From Phymorhynchus buccinoides (lineage: Eukaryota > Mollusca > Gastropoda > Neogastropoda > Raphitomidae), in NCBI GenBank assembly GCA_017654935.2, contig CM065706.1, positions 13,406,174 to 13,470,173 of the forward strand: a DNA stretch of 64,000 nt, read 5' to 3'. A program made the translations under genes and the position numbers. A model generated the notes under the pieces. It had not been told where the DNA came from, ran no database searches, and was given only the letters and a program-made list of their open reading frames with translations. Shown here one piece after another: positions 11,920 through 24,890 of the stretch (the stretch's first letter is position 1; each line of letters opens with the position of its first letter).

Positions 11920-12646
11920 AGATGCAGAGAGAACGAACGAACAAAATGTTGTTTAATCAGGGTTATAAGATAAGCATACAATTCGCTTTTTTACACTCAG
12001 CCCTGAGGCTAAACAAAGGTTAACAAAAAAATGACGCACTTGCGCAACAAATAATAAGAATACAAAGCATTCAAGAGAGGCACATACAGAGAGACATAGA
12101 CTCCCCCCCCCCCCCCCCCCCCCCCATTTTTCAGTGTTCTTTTTTCCAAGATCTAATAAAAGAGCCCACACCCAAATTAGTGAAGTGGGATATTAGCAGT
12201 GTCAGTGCCTTTCTAGTTGATAGTATGTTTCTGGTGGTAAATGGGCCAGGCTGAATAAATGACCACTGACATTCTGTCGTTACTCTGGGCAAGTGTGACA
12301 TCCACAATACACACTACACAATTTAACAATCGACAACCGCAATAACCCCCCTCCCAAAAAAAAAGAAAAAAGAGAAAAGGAAGGTGGTGGATTAGTCTAG
12401 TATAAAATATGTCACTGTGCCAAGTCCAAGAATGCACAAACACCCTTTCAATGCTTTTAACTTCATTTTATTTTATTTCCAAAGGTTTTCTTCTTTTTTG
12501 TTACTTCAACCAACATTATACATGTATACCAATAATGGCAATATAAATATTTTCAAAAAACAAAAACGTTATCACATACACACTCTCAGTCTCAATCACA
12601 TAACATTATTTTTTAGACACACACAAAAAGTCAAATACACAAGCTT

Positions 12647-12708
<62 letters not shown>

Positions 12709-13004
12709 ATGGACGCGTGCGCACACACACACAGCAATTTCAATATAACAAAAATTAAACATCTCTTTGTCAAACAAATCAATATGCACAAAAAATTAAA
12801 GCAGCATTCATTCACCCACAACTTTCTTCAAGTCAGACAGTTAAAACAAGAAGCTATGGCTATGCTCTGACTGAAAGTTAATAATAAACTAGTGAGAAAT
12901 ACTACTAGTAGAAAAAAAAATTGCATGTTCATTGCTGGAAAAAGAAAGGTTCAATCAGAAATGCGCTTGAACAAGCAAAGAGATTGTTTTCTACTAATTC
13001 TAGT

Positions 13005-13372
13005 AGGGAGTAGAGTGGCACAAGTTCGAACCTGGGTACAGGGGGATTTTCCCTCTCACTTTGCACTAGGCCTTATGGTCTGAATGTGGAGTCTATCGGA
13101 TGAGACGATAAACCGAGGTCACGTGTGCCCATGCACTCAGCACACATTAATACCAGTGGCAACGAAAAAGTTGTCATTTGGTCAACATTTTACCCTCCCC
13201 TTTCCTTTCTCATCAGTCACACAAAAATCACATGCAAAAAAAATAAATTGGGTGGCGCGCCTCTGGCTGCGACACGCTCTCCAGGTGGGAGCAACCCGAA
13301 TTTCACAGAGACGCCTCTGTGACTATAAACTATACCTACCTAATTTACAAGTTCAACTGGCCATGGGCACAT
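13005..13372 (+). mobile_element. tRNA-derived SINE (probable)
   Basis: An RNA polymerase III B-box-like GTTCGAACC lies near 13024, followed by the phrase TCGGATGAGACGATAAACCG common to several invertebrate SINEs, then GACACGCTCTCCAGG and TTTCACAGAGACGCCTCTGT. A related element lies at about 53905-54300. The A box is not clear, so the 5' end is approximate. Confidence 0.6.
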
Positions 13373-13989
13373 CTTAATATTATTTATCACTTCATTAACT
13401 AACTAGAGCGTGAAAACGCTAGATCAACAAGCAGTTGCGGGGTAGCATTTAGGGCTCCAGTGACCTTGACCCTTGACCAACGACCTCCATCTTCGAACCT
13501 GGCCTAGATATCCTAACTACCTATCTGCACGCAAAATCTGAGGGTCCTAGGTCCCTCATTCAAATGCTATCGTGTTTTTCTTCTTCTTTCTTTTAACATC
13601 CTACGTCATTAACCTAGACAGTCAGATAGTTAGTCAGCCACGAACAGACAGCGGTGAAAACATTCACCAGCTTTTGTTTCGCAGCTGCTTAGCTAAACTT
13701 TTGCTGAATTACTAGTCAGCTGATCGGTTTTGTGTCAGCAGTGCAGGCTTTGCACTTTTCGTGGTCATTATGCTCTACAACCAAACAGAAAAACAACGTT
13801 TGTATTCATTTAATCTACAGAGCCAAAGGTACAGCACCACCCACTTACAACCACAACAACAACAACATACAGTATTTATACGGCGCTGAATCTTGATATA
13901 AATCAAATCAAAGCGCACACACACACGTTAGCATTCATAATGCATTCAAACAAAAAATGCAATACAAAGCAAACACACACGTATGACAT

Positions 13990-14330
13990 AAATGGCACAC
14001 AGCAGACACAGACCTAAAGGCAAAAGAAGAGAAAGAGAGTGGAGCTTGAATGATGGGGGAACAGGTGGGTTTTGAGGTTAGATTTGAAAGCAAAGAGGGT
14101 CGGTCGCTGACGGAGGGAAAGAGGAAGTTTGTTCCAAGAAGTCGGTCCTGAGACAGCAAAAGAGTGCCGACCAACAGTTGAAAGCTTATAGTGATCTTGA
14201 GAGAAAGAGGGTCAGAAACTGAATGTAAAGTGCGAGCTGGCGTATAAATGGAAAGATTGTCGCAGAGGTAAGATGGAGCAGCTTTATGGATAGATTTATA
14301 GCAAAGGGTGTTTAACCACATCCCCTAACC
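13990..14330 (-). mobile_element. LINE relic, reverse-transcriptase C-terminus
   Basis: On the minus strand a frame reads KAAPSYLCDNLSIYTPART and further on LLGTNFLFPSVSDRPSLLSN, matching the pattern at the end of CR1/L2-like reverse transcriptases (loss of the usual residues and internal decay are evident). A genuine host gene is unlikely, since only the terminal module is present. Confidence 0.65.
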
Positions 14331-14695
14331 TACTCCTGATTCTAACGCGATGACAACCCTGACATGGCCTTAGTTGTCGACGGGGCTGTAATTTTTATCT
14401 GAATCTAAACCCTCCCCAGCAATGTAAGGGTGTGCTTTACATAGTACTCGCAGTTTACAGATTTGTATGTGAGCGCATGCTTGCATACATGTCACATGCG
14501 CATGCTTGTGCGCACACACACACACACACAACACAACACACATATTCCCCACCCCCCACCCCCGACACACACACACTGCCTACACACCTATACACACACA
14601 TACACAAACATTGGCGCACGCGCATACACACACTCAGTGACACATATCTACACACTACACACACATTTAATTATGGCGGTACACTCATTGTGAAT

Positions 14696-14873
14696 ACAGT
14701 GGAACCTCCCTAATAAGACCTTCAAAAACCATCCAAACTGAGGTCTTAAAAGGGAGGGGTCTTATAAAGGAGGTAATTTTAATACTTATAAAGAAGGGCA
14801 ATGTCTCAGAGAAGTAGGTCTTATGTGGGAGGGAGACATAATGGGAGGTCTTTAAGGGAGGTTCCACTGCATT
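14696..14873. mobile_element. Palindromic MITE, GTGGAACCTCCC family
   Basis: The ends read CAGTGGAACCTCCCTAATAA and, inverted, GGGAGGTTCCACTG, with flanks ATA and CAT. The interior has the family phrases TACTTATAAAGAAGGGCA and GTCTTATGTGGGAGGGAG. Confidence 0.7.
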
Positions 14874-14917
14874 ACATTTGTACATTCATTACAAATATCA
14901 CATTTTACAATCCCCTG

Positions 14918-15065
14918 AAGTCGGAGTGTGGCTGCCCACATAGCGGGGTAATGTAAAACGGTCACACATGTAATGTTCTCACCCCTAGCCGTGCATGTGT
15001 ACCATAGTGTTCAAGTGCTTCAGCTGTTCGGATGATCCCTGGAGTCTTTTAGCCAGGGTACGACA
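14918..15065. mobile_element. SINE-like repeat with GTCGGAGTGTGGCTGCCCA block
   Basis: The block carries GTCGGAGTGTGGCTGCCCA, GCGGGGTAAT, CGGTCACACA and GATGATCCCTGGAGTCTT. The same unit lies inverted at about 30645-30800 and again at 63855-64000. Length and dispersal suggest a SINE, but no polymerase III boxes are certain. Confidence 0.5.
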
Positions 15066-15296
15066 ACAACAACAACATTTTACACAAAGACTTGAAAGAG
15101 TTCACCTTCACTTTGAATAATCAAAAACACCCAGTTTGTGGCAATTAAAAAAAAAGAAAAGTCAATTGGAAAAAAAAAAGAACATAATCATGATAATGTG
15201 TCTCACTCTCTCTGTCTGACTGCATCATTTGGAGAAAAAGCCACACATTCTTCTCGTTCATTCACCGATTCAGTCACTGCATTTTCATATATTATA

Positions 15297-15506
15297 CAGT
15301 GGAACCTCCCTTTTAAGACCTTCCTCATTAAGACTCCCTTTAAGATGTGAACCAAAACATTTTTCACCGATTTTTTCCCCCTTTCATATCCGGACCACTG
15401 AATACATACACACACACAAACTATTAACCTCTCTATTAAGACCCCTCCCTTATAAGACCTAATTTTGGCTGATTTTTTGAGGTCTTAAAAGGGAGGTCCC
15501 ACTGTA
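15297..15506. mobile_element. Palindromic MITE, GTGGAACCTCCC family (rearranged)
   Basis: It starts CAGTGGAACCTCCCTTTTAA and ends GGGAGGTCCCACTGTA. The interior differs from the other copies and contains a second CTATTAAGACCCCTCCCTTA block, suggesting a recombinant or a different subfamily. Confidence 0.6.
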
Positions 15507-16749
15507 CTGTAAATCAAGATCCTTCCTCAGGTATTGGTGGTTTGCCCGAGGAGCCATATTCATCACTTGTCTAGCTCATAAAATGAATGAATATTATCCA
15601 GCATACTGCTCCAACCCAATGTTCAGTCTTTTATTATGTAGACTAGTGCAACGCCGGGTACCGGTAACGCCTAGTACCGGTAACGCCTAGTAACGGTAAC
15701 GCCAAGTACTGGTAACGCTGAGTACAGCAAATTTGAAGCGATTCGGTTAAGAAACGGCGGAGTTATAAGGCCCCGTTTCCCGTTGGCGCTGCTCTGAGAG
15801 TGACGCACTCTCCCTAGTAAGGGCAACGCCTAGTAACGGTAATGCCAAGTACTGGTAATGCTGAGTACAGCAAATTTGAAGGGACTGGGTTAAGAAACGG
15901 CGGAATTATAAGGCCCTGTTTCCTGTTGGCGCTGCTCTGAGAGTGACGCGCTCTCCCGATTCTCTTCAAATTTGCTGCCAGGCTTTGCCCCGGCCACAGC
16001 AAGCCTGACAGCAAATTGGAAGCGATTCGGTTAAGAAACGGCGGAGTTATTTGTGAAAATGTTAAGCGGCGTATATCGTGCGCATTTCTAAATCGATTCG
16101 CTTCCGGATAGTCACTGACGGATAGTCACTGTCCCCGGTCATCTACCTTCCAAATTCGAAGGCAATCCGTCCAGAAATACCGGAGATACGGGCGCCGAAA
16201 GGCCGGCGGATACGCGTTTCGCGCATTTGCCAAACCGCGCAAATGACACAGCCGTTGCCATCTCCCCATTAGGGCTCATAGCAAATTTGAAGCAATTCGG
16301 TCGAAAAACGGCAGAGTTATAAGGCCCGTTTTGTGTTTCAGACACACACACACACGGACACTTGGCTTTTTACTATATGATGATGAGGCAAGTGTTACTT
16401 AATAATATTGCACTTATATAATTAAAGATGGAGCTGTACATTTTATAGTGGAGGTAATACCAAAAAGCCTGAATATACTAAGACTAAGAGTGAAAACTCT
16501 GCAGCTGACTGCAGCTGTTTTTTTTAACTCCCACCCTTTCACCTACACTACAGGTGGGGATCACTGTGAACTCACTCACTGCCTACTGTTACCATACTTA
16601 ACACTTCCCATCTGGAAGGTGGTGAAGTTTTTCACCTTCCCACCCCCTCCTCCCGTGAAAAAGTTGGCTTCGCTCTTTGCAAGGTTGGTAGGCTGCGAAG
16701 AAATCACTCTTTATGCTTAGGCTTTCTGGTAATACTGCTAATAGTAATT

Positions 16750-16934
16750 GTGGAACCTCCCTTATAAGACCTTAAAAAATCATCCAAATTGAGGTCTTAT
16801 AAGGGAGGGGTATTATAAGGGAGGCCCAGGTGATTTTAATACTTACAAAGAAGGGCAGTGTCTCAGAGAAGCAGGTCTTATATATGGGAGGGAGTCTTAT
16901 AATGGGAGGTCTTAAAGGGAGGTTCCACTGTACC
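16750..16934. mobile_element. Palindromic MITE, GTGGAACCTCCC family
   Basis: A full-length copy: GTGGAACCTCCCTTATAAGA at the left and GGGAGGTTCCACTGTA at the right, 185 bp, with the family interior. Confidence 0.7.
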
Positions 16935-17129
16935 CACAAATCTCTATACCCTTAGCTCTCACTGAACAGGAAATTGCAAGAATCCAAGCCAAAATTTGAA
17001 GCATACAGCATGCTTACTGATAAATTGCTACTTTTAGCTTTCAGAGATTCCCCCCCGCCCGGACTATTCCCCCCAGAACTACAATAAGAAAGTTGTTGAA
17101 AACTTGAACTCCCTGCTAGCAGCTTTGTG

Positions 17130-17725
17130 TCGATGTGTCACACTCGGCGACCGGTGCAGGGTGACAGCGTTGTATTAAATGTCACTGTCAATGTCATAAT
17201 GTTGCGTCACTGTCACACTCGGCAGTGCAGGGTGACAGCACTGTGGAGTGTCACTGTCAATGTCTTAATGTTGTGTCACTGTCACACTCAGCAGTGCAGG
17301 GTGACAGTGTTGTGTTAAATGTCATTGTCAATGTCATAATGTTGAGTCACTGTCACATTCGGCAGTGCAGGGTGACAGCATTGTGCTGTATCACTGTCAC
17401 TGTCAGTGTCACACTCGGCGGTGCAGGGTGACGGCATTGTGCCGTGTCACTGTCACTGTGTTGCGCCATCACTCACTGTCACACTCGGCGGTGCAGGGTG
17501 ACAGCATTGTGCCGTGTCACTGGCACTGTCACTGCAATGCGCCATCACTCAGTGTCACACTCGGCGGTGCAGGGTGACAGCATTGTGCCGTGTCACTGTC
17601 ACTGCGCTGTACGGTCACTCACTGTCGCACTCGGCGGTGCAGGGTGACGGCATTGTGCCGTGTCCACTGTCACTGTGTTGCGCCATCACTGTCACACTCG
17701 GCGGTGCAGGGTGACCAGTCCCCGG
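17130..17725. repeat. 70-bp tandem array built from the end of the TMEM60-like coding exon
   Basis: About eight units of roughly 70 bp repeat the phrase CACACTCGGCGGTGCAGGGT then GACAGCATTGTGCCGTGTCA. The first phrase, read on the minus strand, is the end of the TMEM60-like CDS (codons for TLHRRV and the stop). The array lies 3' of the stop codon in the gene's direction, so the gene's final codons have been amplified into its own 3' UTR or flank. Confidence 0.9.
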
Positions 17726-17826
17726 AAGATGTCCACGGAGGCGGCGGAGGTCAAGGCCCAGAAAGGAATCATGATGTAGTACAGCGCCATGGAGGGCAGG
17801 TACTCCAGCTTCAGGCACAGGAGAAA
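17692..17826 (-). CDS. TMEM60: TMEM60 homologue, exon 2
   Basis: It opens [11 protein letters not shown] after a GTGTTGCAG acceptor, includes [13 protein letters not shown] and ends LVTLHRRV with TGA at 17694-17692. It encodes the end of the third and all of the fourth membrane segment. The last codons are shared with the 70-bp array unit. Confidence 0.87.
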   Translation of the reverse strand, partial: FLLCLKLEYLPSMALYYIMIPFWALTSAASVDIFRGLVTLHRRV

Positions 17827-19044
17827 CTGCAACACACACACCCACACAAGTACATGATTCTTCTTCTTCTTCTGCATTCCCAGGCCATAATGCAGACCTG
17901 TTTACCCCAGGCTACACAAGTCTTGAGTAGTCTGGATAGCTGAAATGAGTAGTTTTGGTGTGAAATCAGTTGTCCTATACATTAAACCATCAAATAATAT
18001 TCACTGAAAATGAGTAATTAGAGCATTATTTTCAATTTTGAAGAGTAGTACTAGTAGAGGTCCAAATTGAGTAGAATACTACTCGAAAAGAGTAGAGTAA
18101 ACAGGTCTGGATAATGGGTAAGGTACGTATGTGTTTGGTTTTCAGTTTCCACTGGTCTCCCCCGCTAGCGTATGTACAGCCAACACATTCCGATTTTCGG
18201 AGGAGCTCAAAGATTGGAAGATGGTTTTTTGGAGAAAAAAAGGCAGGAGAATGGGGCCAATAAGTCAGAAAGATAGATCGATAGAAAGCAAAGGGAAAAG
18301 GCAGAGTCAAAGAGTGAAAGACAAGTGGAAGTTACAAGCACAGAACTTCCAGAAGGTGGGAGAACTATTTTTAAGAAAGACCCCCCCCCCCTGGTATCCC
18401 CACGGGTGGACTCGTAGAGGGGTCGGGGTCGTCCAGTTCCCCGTATGGAGGCGCGCCCACTGCCCCAAAGTACATGTATGACAATTTCATAAGTAAAACG
18501 TTACTGCATCAGTACATGGAAGGTGTTAACGATGGTTCTGCTAGAAGTAGAACTCAAAAAGAAAAACACCCATCCAACCAAGTGTAATAATAATAATAAC
18601 AATAATAATAATTTCATTTATATAGCGCGATAAAAATCATCGGCGATTTACAAACATTGATGAAACCATATTAAAAATAAATTAACAAATTGACACACCA
18701 TGTTTCATAATGATATAGAATAAAGAGAAGGTGAAAAAACTTGTAAAACAAAAAACCCATACAACCAACCCAAAAGTGATAACAGACACAGACACACATA
18801 GTGATGTCCTGAGGCTCCGGCCATAGGACACTGACCTATTAAAATTGAAAATGTATTATTGTGTTCTCCCCTGTCAGGACAAACGTCTTATTAATTATTA
18901 TTTTAACACTGGCTCATTTTGTCTTATTGATTTTTGCAAGAGTCAGGACATTGTCCATAGATAAAATTAGATTGATTTGTCTTGTCTTAAAACATTATGA
19001 TTTATTTTATGTCCTGTCACTTTTCGATCCTTTGTACATCACTG

Positions 19045-19107
<63 letters not shown>

Positions 19108-20048
19108 TGACACACACACATGATGATGTGTCAGGGGTGTTGAGTGGTGTTTGCCAGACTCATTCATTCTAGCACTACTGCTAAGCAGACAAGATGGCGA
19201 GGCTGTCCATTCGACAGGATGATCATTTATTAGTGCGCATGTCTAAAATAACGTTAACTAACATCATAATCAAAGAGAGACAACTGCAGTAGTGCATACC
19301 GCATAAAGGTAACAGCGGTTATGTCCCTTACATTGCAACACGCACAGAGAACTACATGTTCAGGGTTCCTGATTTTTTCGTCTCCCCTAAAGCCAGTAAA
19401 GGGTTAACTCATTCGCATCGCAATAATTTTGAATTATTAAAAAAAACTCACAAATCACTCCAGCCATACTGATAGTGATACACACAAGCAAAACATACAT
19501 TTAAACAAAAGGAGAAATGAAAGATTACGGGTTTTTACTTCAGATTTGGACGTAGAGAAGTGGTAGATCAGACTTTTTATTATATAAACTTTATAGAAAA
19601 ACTCTCTACACCGACTGGTTCCCCCACCACAAACCACTACAACAGCAAAGTCAGAGGCAACATTGTGGTCTAAGTGAGCGAAGCGAATTTAGAAGTGACC
19701 AAGTTGCACTTGATGTGCACACATATTTACTTCCCTTGAAGCAAATGTATCAACTTGACAGCTATAGCTATTAATTCCGGACATATATGGCATATGACTT
19801 GAAAGAGTTAAAGCACGCAGGGCTGCTTTAAGTTTTATTGCATATTTTCAGCCCTGGTTTCATCTTCTATTTTTTCATCTTCCTGGTTTCCTAGTCCTAC
19901 TTTCAAGCTTAAAATAAAAATTTCCGGTAAAGACGCAGTAAAAAGTTATATAAAATAACAGGAAAAGAAGTAAGAATGTTCCTACCCACTGCATACTACT
20001 AGTATTACTAGTATCACTACCATCACAGAACACACACACAAACACAGT

Positions 20049-20097
<49 letters not shown>

Positions 20098-20613
20098 CTC
20101 ACTGGCCCTTATTCCAGATCCACGTTGCAAAATGAAGAATTGGAAATTCATTAAAAAAAAGTCTAGGCTGTGGTTACGGGCCCGTAATCCACATTCTCCA
20201 GGCTACGCTCACGGCTCAATCCTGGGATGCAAACATTGTGCACAAGTGTCTTGAATAACTACAAACATTGACTCTAGATAACATGTTCCTAACCCTATCC
20301 CTATTCTTTATTTTAACAAAACCTTGATGCATTAAATATATGAAATAGAATAGATTAAGGAAATGCATAAATTTGTTGACCAAAACATTGACTAGCCAGA
20401 GTTATTATCTCTGAATGAATCACCTCCCTGGACATGTGGTCTGAGTGTATGCAACAACCCTGGAACCATAGCCACTGTGTTAAAAAAACACCTTGAACCA
20501 GCAAATATATGATCATAATCTGATAATGATGTTGGATAATTGCATCAAAGACAAGCAAGGAAAGAAAAAAAAGAGAGTGAGACTAATGAGAGAAAGTGAG
20601 TGTGTGTGAGAGA

Positions 20614-20711
<98 letters not shown>

Positions 20712-21549
20712 CCCTGGGGTGTAACTTCCAAGTTGAACTTGATGAAGCCATGAAGGAAGCCAATCAAAAAGACAGATTTGATTTTTGATTTGAATCTGGT
20801 TACGCTGCTCTGTCCCACTGGACACTTATACAGCGTTGTGCGTTGCAACAGAAAGAAAAATAAACCAAACTAAAAATCAACACAAAAATAAAGGAACTAA
20901 AAATAGAATTCTCCCCAGCGTTTCATGTCTCAGGTCAGGCCAATCCGGCTACCGTAGCGGTCCCCGGGGACATACCCCGACCAGCACAGCCCCAACCATC
21001 ATTGTCATTTTTGCTGGGGAGGGAGTGATACAGTTAGAATGACAGAGTGTTGAGCTTCCGCTTAAAAGATACCAAGCAGGGAGCTTCTGCTGCAGATGCT
21101 GGGAGCGCGTTGCAAATTGGAACTGTCCTTGGAAGGAAGCTGAATTTGAAACAGTTTGTATTCTGGGTGAACTGCCGAAATTTGTTCGAGTGATTCGTTC
21201 TTGTTCGTGTTTACATGTTGGTAAGATATTGAGTACATTTGATGTCAACAAGGCTGTTGATGATTTTGAAGAATACTGTGAGCTGGATCTTCTGTCTCCT
21301 AGATTCTAGTGTTTCCCAGCCTAGTTCATCCAGCATTGATGGTGCTGCTGGTGTTGTGGTAGCGGTTGGTTGTGTACCTGGCTGCTCTGCATTGTACCAT
21401 TTCGATCTTTGATATCTGGTCCTGGTGATATGGATTCCAGACTGAGCAGCAGTAGTCAAGGTGGGGACGAATGAGGGTCTTGTATGTATGTGTTGGCTTT
21501 TGTTTCTGTTTTGGGCTCTTCAGATTTCGTCTCAGAAATCATTTGCCTT

Positions 21550-21612
<63 letters not shown>

Positions 21613-21886
21613 TAATTACCTGGAACAATAACTTCAACGTCACCGCAACAATGAACCAACTTTTTCTGCGCACACTCAGATCGGAATGGTTTCGATCGTA
21701 GCCATTTTTGCAATGGATGATAGCGTTCACAGTGAGGTAAACCAGCACCACCACATCAAATATCCACAACGGTGTGAAAATTAGGAACCAGTTCCAGGTA
21801 ATTTTAGCGTCCAGTTTCAGCACCAAAAATATCAAAAAGTCCAAAGTTGTGAACCAGGTGAACAAGGCTCTGTGTATCACCGCCAT
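17692..21886 (-). CDS. TMEM60: TMEM60 homologue, four-pass membrane protein (two exons)
   Basis: Exons 21886-21620 (89 codons) and 17826-17692 (44 codons plus stop) join in phase 0 to give 133 residues, which is the length I recall for vertebrate TMEM60. Conserved features include LVLKLD at about 22-26, the tract [14 protein letters not shown] (31-44), a basic loop with CKNGYD and RRKSW (59-77), LKLLFQ at the junction, then LKLEYLPSM and IPFWAL. Predicted membrane segments are about 7-23, 31-55, 76-96 and 101-118. The protein belongs with the TMEM185/TMEM60 group of small integral membrane proteins; its biochemical role is not established. The exon 1 donor is CCAG/GTAATT and the exon 2 acceptor TTGCAG is preceded by (GT)n. 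The start at 21886 (AAAATGGCG) fits the family's N-terminus. The 3' end is amplified into a tandem array. Confidence 0.88.
17862..18403 (-). mobile_element. GAA-tailed retroposon, alternative-tail subfamily, with insertion
   Basis: Read on the minus strand this copy has the standard 5' module but then ends in a tail related to GGCCTGGGAATGCAGAAGAA rather than GAGCGATCGAAGAAG. The copy at 42466-42797 has the same alternative tail. About 200 bases of unrelated sequence (phrases AGTAGTACTAG and GAGTAGAATACTAC) split the tail from the body here. Confidence 0.6.
20950..21480 (-). mobile_element. LINE relic, reverse-transcriptase C-terminal region
   Basis: With two or three frame changes, the minus strand reads phrases typical of CR1/Jockey-type LINEs: a [17 protein letters not shown] segment, then [10 protein letters not shown], then [11 protein letters not shown] and [13 protein letters not shown]. 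Frameshifts and loss of upstream domains show a dead, 5'-truncated copy inside the TMEM60 intron. Confidence 0.75.
21620..21886 (-). CDS. TMEM60: TMEM60 homologue, exon 1
   Basis: ATG at 21886 is followed by [12 protein letters not shown] and the conserved [14 protein letters not shown] tract; the exon ends LKLLFQ at CCAG/GTAATT. It carries membrane segments 1 and 2 and the start of 3. Sequence just upstream (21887-22030) is non-repetitive and CpG-containing, a plausible 5' UTR and promoter, and is bounded at 22044 by a (TG)n tract. Confidence 0.88.
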
Positions 21887-22045
21887 TTTGATCAGAGTGA
21901 CACACAAGAGTAATTTCCCTTGGATTTAGGAAGTTCAGTGCCGAGACAGATCGCTCGTGTAGCGTTCGCTCGATCGTTTCTGTCGCTGAGCGCAACGCTC
22001 TAGCAAGGCGGTCGAATCGATACATACCCAAACAAAGGCGATAGT

Positions 22046-22139
<94 letters not shown>

Positions 22140-22682
22140 TGTCTGTCTGCTTCTTGTTATTGTTCTTGTTGCAATTTTGTTTGTTTTGTATTTGTTTGTT
22201 TGTTTTATTCTATTAAATTAAGATTATCCTTCTACAGCCGGTTCCTAACTCCTAGTTCCGTCGCGTCTATCGTGAGACTGAAGTGGCGCCTGATACGCAT
22301 ACATCCAGATCCAGATCAGATCCTTTCATTACCAGGTAGCTCCCATTCCCCATCCCAGCCTGGAATCAGTGAGGAATTTTATTTTGTTTGCTCCTTCTGA
22401 AGGCCTACTGGACCCAAGTAAATCTGATAGCATTGTGTTCTCGGTGATTTTTGTCTTTTCTATTTTGTCTTTTTCTTCTCTTCTCAGTGCTTCTTTTTTT
22501 CTTTGGTCACCCCCTAAAGTGTGTGAAATTACTTCTATGAAAACGAGAAGTTGCATGGCCACCACCACAGAAGAAGAAATATGCCCACATTAGAATGGAA
22601 GTTCAGTTTAACGTCGCATATCGGCTTTCGCCATGTACGACGGGAACATTAGAATGGAAATGAGGGCTTTTATATACGCAGT

Positions 22683-23100
<418 letters not shown>

Positions 23101-23192
23101 CTCTCCATCTTATTGTGCATCCATGTGTGAGCGCTTATTTAAGGGTATGTGTGTTACTTTCCGTCCTCCCCCCCTCTCTCTCTCTCTCTCTC

Positions 23193-23266
<74 letters not shown>

Positions 23267-24797
23267 CGCGCGCGTGCGTGCGCGTGTGGACACACACACG
23301 TGTGCATGTCGCATATGTTCCAAGCCGCTCCCTGGATCCTCAACAACTGGACCGATCATAATTAAACTTTGCAGAATGATTACCCATATCCAACGGCTAT
23401 TATGTCTGTTTCAAGAAACGACAAGCCATATAAATGTAATCCCTGTCAGTCTGATTGTTTTTAATATAATGATAATGCATATGACTCAAAATACTGGAGT
23501 GATCATAATAACAAAACAATTGCAGAATTGTTTTCAATAGCCTGAGGATGAGGCCTGTGATAACTAATAACTCAGTTGACTGACGGAAATAGCGCACGTG
23601 CATCACCAGTGAAATCAATCTTGAACTGGGAGTACGTTTTCATGGCTTTGCTATCTTGTGTGTTTGTTTGTTTGGTTGTTGTTGGTGGTGATGATGATGT
23701 TGTTTGTTGTTGTCTGTCTGAATCAAATACATAAACAAAACAAAAAACCTACATGTAAAGAGTTATGAACAATCAAAGTGTTCATCATTAAGATTAAGAA
23801 ATTCGATGTTGAATTGAGTCAAAGATTCTAAAAGGGTAAGGTGGACTACTTAAGAGTTACAGCGAACCGGGCTGATAGAGTAATCGTTAGTTATACACCA
23901 TTCATAGCGGCGGCTATCCAAAAACTCAGACTGGAATTTGAACGGAGAATTCAACTGGCCTATCGACGTGTAAATGTGTCACGTTTAAAAGGGACATAAC
24001 CAGTGTTTCTGTCCTCACTACTCATATAGGGAAAAGAGACCGGATGCTTGTCTTCCCCTATACAGTCTTTGATTAAGTAGAGTTAGAGCTTCACCCAAAT
24101 AATTATATTTTCATTGAAGTTCTTAGATTTACATGTTTTAGGCTGAGAACACTCAACATGGTTTTAACGAAATTGTTTTAAGGGCAATGATAGTGTCGTG
24201 CAAACTGCCCCCCCCCCCCCCCCCCCCCCTCATGTTTGAATTAGCGTAACCGATATTGTGATAAGATGATAACAATTAATGAATCAGTAACAAAAAGAAA
24301 TCACACACTGTAGATACATATTCCGTTGTAAGGGGGAAAAAAACAACCCAAAACAAAAAAACTTCGGGACTTTACTGGTGTTGCACTGCCTCCGGGCTTG
24401 CAGCCAGAATTGTTCCCACCATCTTTGTATTTACAAATGTCCCATATGTGTCTGTGACCGTGAGGACGTAAAACATCATTTTCTTCTTCTTGTAAGGGAA
24501 GTTAATTCACTACTTGTGGCGGTGCCATAGCCGATGAGGTTTAACCGAGGCGTGGTCACCGCTACAGCTATCTGTATTAATATTAAAAAAATCGGGACTT
24601 TACTGGTTTCGTACTGCCTCCGGGCATTGCCTCCAGTATTGTTCCAACCATATATGTTTTTACAAATGTCCCATATGTGTCTGATTCAGACCAAGAGGAC
24701 GTAAAACTCCATTTTCTCTCTCTCTCTTGTAAGGGAAGTTACACCCTCCATGGAACGAATGACAAAAGGAATGGTTATGTCCCTTTACCCTCTTAAC

Positions 24798-24890
<93 letters not shown>

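Larger units (their letters stand above)
11373..17691. other. Intergenic region between the TRIM-like and TMEM60-like genes
   Basis: No gene is supported. Contents include (CT)n at about 11842-11917, a C run at 12103-12125, (AT)n at about 12647-12700, a tRNA-derived SINE (13005-13372), a LINE relic (13990-14330), CA-rich sequence (14505-14665), a SINE-like block (14918-15065), three MITE copies (14696-14873, 15297-15506, 16750-16934), a block with repeated GTACCGGTAACGCC/TAGTAACGGTAACGCC and TTTGAAGCGATTCGGTTAAG phrases (15650-16370), and the 70-bp array that ends the TMEM60-like gene. Confidence 0.65.
17827..21619 (-). other. Intron of the TMEM60 homologue
   Basis: The 3.8-kb intron contains an inverted GAA-tailed retroposon (17862-18403), (CT)n/(CA)n near 19047-19120, (CA)n at about 20049-20096, (GA)n at 20615-20705, a LINE relic (20950-21480) and a (GA)n tract at 21549-21610 that ends about 10 bases from the donor of exon 1. 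No additional coding exon is visible. Confidence 0.7.

Noticed and set aside
12606..12821. Small membrane protein frame overlapping (AT)n near 12.7 kb
   Set aside because: The Ile-Tyr run is the (AT)n tract; nothing on either side looks conserved.
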